From Bigelowiella natans CCMP2755 (taxonomy: Eukaryota > Cercozoa > Chlorarachniophyceae): a stretch of DNA of 31,330 nucleotides. Made by a program: the position numbers and the translations under genes. Positions 1 to 10,042 of this stretch are shown here, piece by piece. The notes under the pieces were generated by a model that did no database searches, had not been told where the DNA came from, and worked only from the letters and a program-made list of their open reading frames with translations. The DNA lies in NCBI GenBank assembly GCA_000320545.1, contig ADNK01000885.1, positions 1 through 31,330 of the forward strand, read 5' to 3'. The stretch's first letter is position 1; each line of letters opens with the position of its first letter.

Positions 1-228
1 ATATACACACGCGCGCACACGCGCGTCTCTCTACACCCCACTCCCACTCGCGAGCGCATGCTATCATCACGCGCGCTCGCTTTTTCTTATTATATAATCA
101 CGATAGAGAGAGCCAGCGTCTGTGCGCGCGCTCTCTAGACACACACATATCTCTCTGTGCGTGCGCCCCCCACACACACAGAGAGAGCCCCTCTGTTCTC
201 TCTCTCTCTCTCTCGCTCACACACACAT

Positions 229-306
<78 letters not shown>

Positions 307-635
307 TATATTTGTGTAAAAGCCAGCGAAAGAGTGAAAGAACAGAGGGGCCATCGCTGCGTCTGTCGGCGGTGCACGCTCAGTGTGATATGTGTGGTTC
401 TAAACAGCGCGCAAAGAGACGATGGCCCACTAAATCGTGATGATATCATCAGGAAAAACGACGGCGCGTTATGATAGCATCAACTCACGAGTAGTAGTCG
501 GCGTAATGAGAGCCGAACGTGTCCGCTCGTTTGTATTGATAGACGGATCTGCACAATAAATAGCACGGACAGCGGCAGCATGAAGCGAGGAGGAGGAGGA
601 GGAGGAGGAGGAGGAGGAGGAGGAAGGGAGGAGGC

Positions 636-689
<54 letters not shown>

Positions 690-709
690 TAATACCGTCA
701 CATAATATA

Positions 710-751
<42 letters not shown>

Positions 752-971
752 TACATATCTGTGTAAGTTTATATATATCCCCAGCACTCAATTCCATAGC
801 ACCACACCTAGATAAAGAGGCTCCATAATTCTACTTCTTTTTCTTTTTCTTTTTCTTCTTCTTCTTCTTCCCCATTATCCTTCCTTCACTCCTCCGCCGT
901 CCCTGTCCCCCGTAGCATCATCAGCATCATCATCATCATAATCATCATCATCATCATAATGACTGTGTTTA

Positions 972-1002
<31 letters not shown>

Positions 1003-1397
1003 CGTACATATCACCTTTATGACGTTCTCGAATGTCTGTGCGGAGGCGTATTGCGAAATACGATGTCGCAGGTGGACCTTAGAGAAACAGCAGCAAATGA
1101 GGTACTTCGAGGAGATAGTTGGGGAGGAGGAGGAGGAGGAGGAGGAGGAGGAGGAGGAGGGAAACAAGGGCGCGCCATGCGATCATGATTTCCACCTGCG
1201 CAGCACATGCGTTGAAGAGCGTCGTACTCTCGCCGTCCCCCATGGTTGGCGTCATCTGTTGTGGTGTGGAGCATGATGAGGAATGGCTCAGTCGAAGCAA
1301 CAGCAGGATGTATTTATTCGTGGTGTTTTCATTCATTCATTCATTCATTCATGGAGAGGCATCGGTTGAGAGGCTCCCATCCCCCTTATCCCCGCTG

Positions 1398-1446
<49 letters not shown>

Positions 1447-1854
1447 CGTGCTTGATGGAATCATATACCTTCAAGATTCTCGCTACGCTGCCTACCACCT
1501 CTTTGCTGTTGTGTGATGATGTGACAAGATTGAAATTGTGAGTCGGTGGTGATGATCGATCATCATCAATTATGTCGGTGCCAGTGGTGAAGATGGTGAA
1601 GATGATGGCAGTAGTGAACATGACGGGGTACACGTATTAGTTGGCCAATCGCTCACCAGCCGTAAAATGATGTCAAACAATACTGCGGCGCCCAATTGCT
1701 CTATTTAATTTCTCTACATAGCGCACCTAATCTTGAAGTGCTTTATCAATGATCGGATCGTTTTCTGATGAGCAACACACGCGTAACATCCACACGCTCA
1801 GCCAGAACTGCTTCTTGCGTTCGCTGGTTGCCGGCCATGCATACAAGATGCATA

Positions 1855-1898
<44 letters not shown>

Positions 1899-1947
1899 GT
1901 ATACATTTATATACTATATCCTCCATCACTTACATATTCTCACAGGA
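1..1947. repeat. Microsatellite-dense non-coding region
   Basis: No gene is supported here. The stretch is dominated by simple repeats: CG/CA alternation at 8-28, (TC)n near 197-214, interrupted (AT)n about 234-303, (GGA)n 588-622, (GA)n 638-685, (AT)n 713-748, TTC-rich tract 834-870, (ATC)n 914-958, (TC)n 972-1004, (GGA)n 1125-1160, (ATTC)n 1330-1352, (AT)n 1402-1443 and (AT)n 1859-1894. Open frames across it are translations of these repeats (poly-Ile/Tyr, poly-Ser, poly-Glu) and carry no recognisable domain. The unique DNA between repeats shows no convincing exon. Confidence 0.85.
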
Positions 1948-2043
1948 TTAGGTTTGGACGACCTTAGCCGTCTGAAGTCTATTCAAAATATGCTGAAGTA
2001 GCTCGCTCTGCTTTCGCCAGTAGGCATTGGCCTAGTGATTATT

Positions 2044-2074
<31 letters not shown>

Positions 2075-3098
2075 CCATCATCATGAGTTGTCTCGGTCAT
2101 CAGACACAGTGAGGTTACTACCTTGGTTTCCTCCATGGAACGCTGGCTCTCGGCGGTGTAGAAAGCGCTGCGATGAGCAAAACAATGTTTTTAAAAAAAA
2201 GGCCAGGGGAAAGACTATGAGAGGCCATATTTTTGGTGTCAAACAAGAAGCACCCTTATCCCCACTACAATCCGGCCATCAACCCTAACAACTCATCATG
2301 TCATTCCTTCACCAATGCGGACGTCCTACCTTATTCGGGCCTCGTTTCGACGCATGGCTACTTTTGTGGCTTGCTCTTGATCTGTGTTGTTGAAGTTGGG
2401 TTGTAAAAATAGTCGGTGCAGATACGTGAGATCTCACTTTTCTACGTACCGTAGAGTGTATTCTTGTTTGCCTGGAAAATAGCATCCATGTTCGAGCGCC
2501 GAGGCGGCGGTCCTTTTCCTTCTTTCAGTTCTTGTATTTGCGGGTTTGCCGCCTTTTGTTCGGATCTCTCCGTGGCACCTTTCTCATGCCGTCGAGCTGT
2601 GTCTTCCTGTTGCGCTGGTTGCTGTCCTTCAGAAATTGCCACAATTGTCCTATCTGCCTCCTTCGAACTCGAGGCTTCAACAGGGCCACTAGCACTTGCA
2701 TTGTCCGCACTTGGAGGAAGAGGTGCCTTGTTTTCATTTGCAAGGTTGGCGGGAGGTATTTCAGCTTCTTCTTGGCGGTTCGGCTTTGCGACATCTGTCG
2801 ACGTCGCAACAGACGATGCTGCAATAGCTTCAGATTGACCAGTGTGCTTTCGGTCCGTGCCCTCCACAGGCGCCAACACCTTTTGTGCGGTGCTGGTTCG
2901 GGAGGAGCCTGAATGCTTGGAGGCGGCGCTGCTGCTAGAGTCCACCACCCTATTTGATGAGCGGGAAGCAGCTTCCGAATGGCCTCCCTCCTCCATTGGC
3001 TGATGAGAGTGCAGAGGGTCTGATGAATGCGTTCTCTCCTCCGCCTTCTTCTTCTTCTTCCCCTCCGCTGCCATTTGTTCGTCTTCCCCCGCCACCAT
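1948..3098 (-). CDS. Unrecognised low-complexity protein with coiled-coil-like C-terminus, 4 exons
   Basis: Four exons on the minus strand join in frame: 3098-2450, 2381-2330, 2167-2122 and 2031-1948, giving about 276 residues from an ATG at 3098 to a TAA at 1950-1948. Exon 1 runs into a clear GTACGT donor, and the downstream exons are each flanked by AG and GT except the last. The first ~200 residues are rich in Ser, Ala, Glu, Lys, Gln and Pro and are probably disordered. The spliced tail is charged and helix-like (GDQEQATKVAMRRNEARIR is typical of it) and ends in an amphipathic, coiled-coil-like helix. I do not recognise the family. The gene is divergent from the RanBP2-SAM gene, with 526 bp between start codons. 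Exon 1 alone would read as a 218-residue protein, so the extra exons are an inference from splice signals and phase; an upstream non-coding exon is possible because an AG acceptor lies just before the ATG. Confidence 0.6.
2041..2085. repeat. (ATC)n microsatellite in intron
   Basis: A trinucleotide ATC/GAT run lies inside the last intron of the minus-strand gene at 1948-3098. It does not reach either splice site. Confidence 0.85.
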
Positions 3099-3624
3099 TG
3101 TTATTCTGTGAGCAGCGGCGGCTTGCAGGATAAGGACTCGGCGAACGAAGTTGGCACTTCTTCTTCTTCTTCTCTGTTCCTTTTTTCAGAAGAAGAAGGA
3201 AAAACCAGCCGAAAATATCCAAAAACGAAGTTGGCATATATTCCCCCTCTGCCTTTCTACCAGTCGCTCTCCTGGAATTTTAGTGCCACCTATGCAGAAT
3301 CATCACGTCCTTGCATCCAGAGTATGCTCGGGGTTTTTAATAACGAACCTCGTTCGCGACACTGTTAATAAAACAATTTGCTCATTATTGCGCATTTGTT
3401 AGCACGATTTGGGCTTTCCTACAGGGCAATGAACAGTTCATCAATTAAATCGTTACAATGATTAAATGTAGACCCGGGTTTTACAGTGAATCCCGGGTCT
3501 AATGTTATTGGCGCACGTTACTGCTCGCGCGTTACATGTGTATTAATTCCAAGTCTTCTCGCAACCTGGAGAGGGCGCGCTGGGCGGTGGCAGTGGGGCT
3601 AATCCTCTCCCACAGCGCATATAA
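3099..3624. promoter_or_regulatory. Divergent intergenic region, likely shared promoter area
   Basis: This 526-bp spacer separates two divergent start codons. It contains a perfect inverted repeat with 10-bp arms at 3469-3478 and 3492-3501 (core CCCGGG, 13-bp spacer) and a GC-rich block around 3560-3600 (GGGCGCGCTGGGCGG) just before the start of the plus-strand gene. No TATA box is convincing. Promoter function is inferred from position only. Confidence 0.35.
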
Positions 3625-5097
3625 ATGGCGAGCCCGGGTGATAACGATGCAAAATATTCTGTAGATCATGAGGAAGGATATGAGCAAGGCATTTTTGGAG
3701 AGGAAGATGATGAAGATTATGAAGATGAAGATGAAGATGAAGAAGAAGAAGATTATGAAGATGAAGATGGAGCATATGCTTTACCTGAAGAATATTTAGA
3801 AGCTGGATCTGAAGCAAGACTTGGTATTGATACTGGACCAGGTCCGCCGGAAGGCCAATGGGCATGTGCCGCGTGCACACTTTTTAACAATCAAGCGGCG
3901 ACATCCTGCATTGTCTGCATGACTCCAAGACCTAAAGTAAGAACTACATAATACTATTAGATCATGAAGATCATATTTGATTAAATCAGGTGAAAGTTTG
4001 CACCAAACTGAAGCAAAGGCCCCTCGAACCCTTTAATATGCCAACGCTGAGTTCCTTGCTAAGCAGCCTGAAATTAGAGCAGTAAGTTACTTTAGAATGA
4101 TTAGAACTCTCCTTGCAACTTAACAACAAAATTGTTTGAACAGGTATGAAAAGGTGTTTGCGGATAATGATTTGAGCTTGACTTCTTTGCTGAAGATGAT
4201 TTCAACAGAGGAGGTGAGTTTTGGCACTTATCGTTCTTCGAACTGAGAACATAATATTGAAGTTTTCATCAGAAATGGGGTCCACGGATTGCTGAATTTG
4301 GAGTTAAAAGAGGCCATGCTGCAAAGATCTTGAGGGAACTTCGAAAGTATGAGCCTCAGTGGAAAAAGGATGCTGCAGAACAAAAGGAATTCATCCTTGG
4401 GAGGCGAGCAATTGTGCGTACGGTAGGAACAAAAAGTCAACCGTGTTGGTACGAAGGTCGCTTGGTGGAAGTGAAAAATTTAGACAAAAGTCCTGGAAAA
4501 CGCTTGTGGGAACTAACGATACATTACCCTCTCTGCGTTCCCCATCCCAAAATGTGAGTGTTTTGACAGTGTGCACGATAGCCTTCTCACTTCGTGTTAC
4601 ATTTTGCTGCAGCGGGAAGTTCCGATTAGAAGATGAGGGCAAAGAATTTATGTTTGTTGCTGAGCCGATGGAACTAAAAATGGCCAAGGGTGCAAGGGTT
4701 ATTAGCTGCTTCGAAGATAAGCAAGTAGCCTCTTCGTGGGCATGGTATGTTGTGCATTTAATATGCTCCTTGTATCAGTTTTAAGGAGCTCGCATACATT
4801 AGGTACGAAGGAGACGTACTTGAATGGGACGGCACAAAGGCTACAGTGCTTTACACAGATGGGTGCAAATGGAATCATGACTATCCTCCATGTGATATAG
4901 ACATGCTAGACATAGAGCAAAGTGAAACCGTGCTGAGCACTGCCTCTGTAAGAGAATTGTGCAAGACCACACACACATTACCCCTCTTGGTCATCAAGTC
5001 TCCTTTGGGACCCGAAGAAAAAGGGGGAAATCAAGAAGAAAAAGGGGAAAATCAGCAAGTGGAAAAGAAAAACGAGAAAAGTAAAAAAGTCGACTGA
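3625..5097 (+). CDS. RanBP2-type zinc finger / SAM domain / tandem Tudor-like protein, 6 exons
   Basis: Exons 3625-3936, 3990-4081, 4144-4213, 4273-4553, 4613-4744 and 4803-5097 join in frame into 393 residues; the five introns are 53-62 nt with GT-AG ends. Residues about 20-55 form a strongly acidic Asp/Glu tract. Residues 77-104 form a RanBP2-type zinc finger (W79, C81, C84, C95, C98; motif WACAAC...CIVC). Residues about 121-185 read as a SAM domain (LEQYEKVFADNDL with a later GHAAKILREL helix). Two following segments, about 200-250 and 280-325, both have the pattern of a basic strand, then WYEG, then a hydrophobic-DG/HYP end, as in Tudor or SH3-like barrels. The C-terminus is Lys/Glu/Gln-rich. 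RanBP2 fingers bind ubiquitin or single-stranded RNA and SAM domains self-associate, so a nuclear adaptor role is plausible, but the substrate is unknown. The finger and SAM are seen clearly; the Tudor assignment is inference. Confidence 0.85.
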
Positions 5098-6181
5098 AAA
5101 ACTTAGTTTGCATGCAAAGAACACAAGGGAAACAATTTGCAGAGAATTTTTGCGACATTGAAATAAAGATTTCCTTAGGGGTCTTCGTGCTGTCCATTTT
5201 CATAAGTAATTATAGCACGCTATGCACAATGTAGCGCTGAGCAACTACTACGCATAGCTACCATGGCTATGCGTAGGCACTGTAGGCACCAGCAACATGC
5301 AGCGCATGCAAAGAGCGAATCCCGACCGGCATTATCTATGTTCCCCATCACTCCATCACCCAACAGGACCACATCACATGCATGCTAGTAACACCAACCA
5401 ACAAGCCGGTGTACACACAGTGGCTGCCCAACATGGCTAGCGCAACACAGCCATGCGAGGGTTGATCATCAGCTAGCTAGATGTAGGCTGCCGCGCATTA
5501 CTTCTTGTAACTACAGATAAGCATCATGCCCCCTGCTACGTCAAGGCTACGATTTACAAGCGCACAGCCTAGCTGGATGCGAGAGGCGTGATGGCAGTCT
5601 TGATGACTACTATGCTATGCGACACTCCGTTATATTTCACATGCCTGGTGCGATGCATCGCAGCGCGCAGAGGGCCTACTAGGGCCCCTGCTAGCCTGCA
5701 TGATGGCCTACACGAGCTAAATCGAAATTTTGCGAGGTATGGAAATTTTCCATCAGTTTCCTTCGATTCGCAGCAGGTGTGACGTACCATCCGACATTAC
5801 TAGATTATACTAGTATAGATGTATGTGAGCGCTAGTTCTGTACGTGCCTAAGGCCCGCCAGCTTCCCACACAGCAGACGACGCGGAAAGAACCGATGCAA
5901 GCTTACAATTATGTATGTGTTTGCGTGCAGTGATGGTCTGTGCCGAATAAATGCAATGTTGCTACCAAATTCAAATTCATGTAGTGCTGATAGACACATA
6001 GGTGCCTGTAAAAGCATCTCTTAGATTTTGCAAAGCAAGCAATATTGTTTCGGTTTAAGCTAAGTACGTGAGAACTACTATGCGATACATTAGCCTTTGT
6101 CTGGGTGTAACTTTCATTTACAAGGATATTTACTTTAGAATTTCGTGTACGCACTTCTGCACAGCACACTTTTCGTTACTA
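5098..6181. other. Tail-to-tail spacer, CATG/TGCA-rich, with an inverted repeat
   Basis: This spacer lies between the 3' ends of the RanBP2-SAM gene and the TIPIN gene. No exon is supported. An 11-bp perfect inverted repeat (CTACGCATAGC at 5248-5258 and its complement at 5266-5276, 7-bp loop) sits about 150 bp after the plus-strand stop. Much of 5200-6000 is unusually rich in GCATGC, CATG, GCTAGC and TGCA words, like the other spacers at 11.8, 15.9 and 21.2 kb. Confidence 0.5.
5162..5167 (+). promoter_or_regulatory. Possible polyadenylation signal AATAAA
   Basis: An AATAAA hexamer lies 65 nt after the stop codon of the RanBP2-SAM gene. Position fits a cleavage signal, but it is unknown whether this organism uses the hexamer. 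Confidence 0.3.
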
Positions 6182-7197
6182 TCACCCCATTTCCTCCATG
6201 AGTGCCAATTCTTCCGCGGTTACTTCTGCGTTCATTTCTCTCATGAGCTCCATCTCGTGCTCGTTCAAATTCTCCCCACTGGAACCCCCTTGAGTTGGGG
6301 CCATGGCTGCTTGCATCATTTCCAGATCATCATTACTCTCCGCACTATTTCCTTGCTGTAGGTACTTCGCTTTGAGATATTACTTCCGTCGGCGGTATAT
6401 CTGTCGTTGGCGAGCCTAGTTCATTTCCATTTTTTTTGCCGCTGGACTTAGGGTTTCCGTCCCCTTGCTCTCCAGACTCTGATGTTTCGCGATCAAATCC
6501 TGAGCTGGAGTGCTTACTTTGATTACTATCTTTATCTTTTGCTTCGACGTATTCATCATCATCATCATCGCTATCTCTTATTCCTAATTTCTTCTGCCAC
6601 TCCCGCATATTTGTTTCTCTGTATCCCTTCACAATGCTCTGTGAAAAGACAATTTTCAGGATCAGGCAGTATTGTTGACCGCATATGTTAGTCGTACTGT
6701 TCTGTTAATACGTACTTTCACACGCAACGTGGACCCGAAACCTTCCAATTTGCTGACGGCTGTTTCAAAATCTAGATCAGGAGCCCAGCCAAATGCCCAC
6801 TCGCGGTAGTATCTCATTATTGCTTGCAGGTCCCGGCGCTTATTGATAAAAGAGACATAATGATATCAATTATGAAGCTCTAAACTTTAATTTACAAGAA
6901 AAATTAGACTCACCTCGTGTCCCTTTCACTTTCAGTCTAAATTTGTTTCGGCATTTCCTCCCACAGACGTTTAAGCCCCTTTTCGCCTCTAAGACCGTCG
7001 ATGTAATCCTTTGATGTTTTAAACTTGCGTCTAGCTTTTTTTTTTACGAGGGGTTGATTCTCATCGTCTTCAGGATTTTGGGCAGCATTATCTTTATTCG
7101 CATCGCCATCATTTCCTGCATAGTCGTCCCCTGGCTTCTTGTAGAGCTCAGAAGAAGGCGCAAAGATTGCCGAGTTATAGCTCCTAAATTGGGACAT
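6182..7197 (-). CDS. TIPIN/Swi3/Csm3 replication fork protection protein, with apparent frame break
   Basis: The Swi3 domain (binding partner of Timeless/Tof1 in the fork protection complex) is recognisable across exons 7197-6914, 6838-6716, 6638-6384 and 6355-6182. The N-terminus is acidic/basic and disordered, then GLKRLWEEMPK, then KGHE joined across the first intron to RRDLQAIMRYYREWAFGWAP, then LEGFGSTLRVK. KGHE followed by a DL and a long helix is the family signature. The C-terminus is acidic (SDDDDDEYVEAKDKD) and ends EELALMEEMG. The GAG/GTGAGT donor at 6913 and the later junctions keep frame. Between WEEMPKQI and KGHE (about 6914-6945), however, the frame breaks: the upstream frame hits TAG, and the KGHE frame has TGA codons just before it. 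I found no GT-AG intron that repairs it, so it is a base error, a true frameshift or an unusual splice. The start was set at the first in-frame ATG, 7197. Intron 3 is only 28 nt. Confidence 0.72.
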
Positions 7198-8776
7198 ACT
7201 TTCCACCTGCTACTTGGTTCCACGGATTTCTCGGAGGCTAAGATCCATTAATAGAGCAAAAACAATGTCACCGCCTCATTAAATCAGCAGAAGCGTCGTA
7301 CTTCCCCACCCTAGCCCACCCCATCTACCCCCCACACCTTCGTGATCAGTCCTCCTTTTGGTCCTGAACAAAAATTGATGCGCTTCAAACCCTACGACAA
7401 CCTTTCCAGCGGGAACTCTCAACAATTACATCCCGCGCGGGAACCTGTTTTCCAGCGCAAAATAAAATGTTGTTTTCTGAAAACAAGGGCGTTTTGTGCG
7501 AACGTCATAACATTTTTGGCCACCCAAGATACCACAAAGGAGATGATGCCGAAGAAGCCGAACAGAACTCCAAGTTCCGATTATCGATGCCGCAATGGCT
7601 CGATCAAGAAGGTTCATTGCAGCGAAGTGCCCCACGCTCTCCTTGCACGCATTTTATATATATATATATATATATATACCACTTCTAGCTTGCCGATGAA
7701 TTCTCACGTTGCTCTATAGACTCTGTACGTTACAGCTGACCATCAAAATGCACAAACGAAAAAAACATCTATCTGCAAGATTTCTGAAGATTCATTGTGT
7801 CCCAAGATCGATGAACCCATGCGATAAATCAAAGAGCATAAATGTTAAACAGGTACAGTATAATCGGGAGCCCCATTTGTAGTCCCAAAAGAGAGATTGT
7901 TTGTAAATCCGCCGAGCTCTCCCCCAACGCAATAAGGTCCACGAGCTCTAAGAAGCTCAAGCTCGCGACAAGTTTTTGGTCGTTCTTTGGAAATTATATA
8001 TCATAGATACGTTCAACTTCTCCATGGACACACATATTCACTCTGGCTCAAATAACAAAGAGCCCATCGCAGCATGCAATTACAGAATCTGCTGGCGGCC
8101 AGTTAGTCAACTTCTCATCATTGTTAGCATTGGGCTACGTCTAACATGTGCGTGCATAGTCCGCAATTTGGACATGTAGGCGAGCGGAGATGCGAGCACG
8201 AGGATGTCCGCGCGCTCTCAATGAGATCGTTTCGGTGCACATGCAGGACACATACATGTCCGATTGCGTTGTTGCCTTTTTGTAAAATGTAGCTGATTGA
8301 TCGGTAATAGACCTTTTTAAATGCACATAAGGGAAACAACAACCATCTTGCTGATGCGTGTCGCTACACATATCATTACACGTGAAACTCGTTTTTTCCT
8401 CTCCAGAGACAACCCAACTAGCAAGTTCTCTATGCTCTCGCCTTTAGCAGGCTGAGAAATATGCACGAAAATCGTGCAACTTATCCGGTCTGCTGTTCAC
8501 TTCTACCTGTCTCTTTTTATGTTGAGCCTTAGCGGGTTCCATGTCTTCGGATCGGGAATCTGATATAAATAGATCAAATTTGTTTTTTGCTCCTCTCTCT
8601 CTTTCTTCCGCCCCCCCTTTTCCCAAACACCACCTTCCCGCCTTTCCCTATATGTTGTCATCATTTTGATAAAATTACAAATCTTGCTCTTTCGTTAACG
8701 AAAAACAAATAAAAGTTGTCAGTAAGTAGTGAGGCGTATGAATAAATCAGATAGCTAGTACGATAGCGAGGAACAC
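7198..8776. other. Spacer without a convincing gene
   Basis: Beyond the E2F-like sites, no homologous exon was found. Short frames exist on both strands at 7467-7690 (+, opening at ATG 7467 and running into an (AT)n repeat) and at about 7617-7426 (-, opening MNLLDRAIAASI), but neither is joined to neighbours by clear splice signals and they overlap each other. A 32-residue minus-strand frame beginning MEPAKAQHKKRQ ends at 8444. (AT)n occupies 7651-7678. A TTCCCGCC word occurs near 8635. A small gene or non-coding RNA could be hidden here, but I cannot support one. Confidence 0.5.
7409..7442. promoter_or_regulatory. E2F-like sites upstream of the TIPIN homologue
   Basis: GCGGGAA at 7409-7415 and the perfect palindrome TCCCGCGCGGGA at 7431-7442 match the GCGGGAA/TTCCCGC core of E2F/DP sites. 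They lie about 210-245 bp upstream of the TIPIN start codon on its strand. E2F controls S-phase replication genes in many eukaryotes, so the position is suggestive; no binding can be shown here. Confidence 0.4.
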
Positions 8777-9459
8777 TCACGGGTTAAGCTTGTGTTGACT
8801 ATAGTATAGGTTCACGCCTCTTACATCTGCAGGGCTGCAAAGTTAATAAGAGAAGAAATAAGAGTTAGAGAAGACCAGAGAAAGAGAGAAAAGGGAGACG
8901 AAGAAAGAGAGGAAGAGAAAACAAAATGAATGTGGCAATGTTGTCTTTTTCGATATTTATAGAGAGTACAAGGTACTCGTTGTCTCGAAACAAGGAATAA
9001 TGAAGACGACATTGTGACTACATCATACCTTCTGTCCATCATATTGCATAAGGTCACAACAGTTGACAGCTGTCTTGGACCACCGCGCTTCCACACTCCA
9101 GTGTATAGATTCTTGTCGTCATGGAAATCAACCTTCTTTGGTTTTGTTCCCGTCAAGATCACCTGGGATGATGTACAGATAGAACGTGTCACTCACAACC
9201 TTCAGTGCTGTTGTCCAATCCAGTATGAATGCGTGTAATAACTTTTATTGCATAGTCTCTTCGTCTGCCCTATCCCGTCAATACCTTCACATTCTTTATG
9301 ACATCGATAGCCTTGGCACGGCATTCTTCCGGAGAACCACCAAACACCTCTATGGCTAATCTTTCTACCATCTCACAAAACCCGTCGAAATCGATCACCT
9401 ATATTCATTGCAAGGAGTTAATATTTAATCTTTATCTAATTTAGTTAACAAGAATTTAA

Positions 9460-9499
<40 letters not shown>

Positions 9500-9803
9500 G
9501 ATTTGTGTGTATGTGCGTGTGTTTGGTTTCTGTAGTTCAACCGAGAGAACCTTTGTTGGTAACTTATTCTTCCTCTGTACTTTCGTGAACAATATATCAA
9601 TGGTAGCTGGAGTCACCTGGCAGCATAAAAAAGAGACATGAAAAAATATATGTGTTATTTAGAGCACGAGAAGTGGAGATAAGGGCTCCGTGTGATTAGG
9701 AAACTCCAAAAGCATCTCTTCTTTTCAGTTTACCGCTCCTGGTCCTGTGTACACTCTTTGTTTCTCTATAATTTCTGCTGGTGTCAGCGGCATTCTACGG
9801 CGC

Positions 9804-9881
<78 letters not shown>

Positions 9882-10003
9882 CATTACCATATCTCATGCA
9901 AGGAATAATAATCGAACATACATCCCTCAATCACGGCCATTGTTTTCTCCCTTTAACTTATTAAATATGCACGTTTTTGTTTATAAATGCATCGAGAGGG
10001 AGA

Positions 10004-10042
<39 letters not shown>

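Noticed and set aside
122-1633. Many open frames of 60-140 codons on both strands
   Set aside because: They are translations of AT, GA, TC, GGA and ATC repeats and contain no domain or splice context.
2464-2912. Plus-strand frames of 124-126 codons
   Set aside because: They are antisense to the Ser/Ala-rich exon 1 of the minus-strand gene, which has matching splice exits.
3599-3880. Minus-strand His/Leu-rich frame
   Set aside because: It is antisense to the acidic tract of the RanBP2-SAM gene.
6924-6970. A 28- to 40-nt intron that might repair the TIPIN frame break
   Set aside because: Every GT donor and AG acceptor pair in range leads to a stop or to the wrong frame for KGHE, and removes conserved residues.
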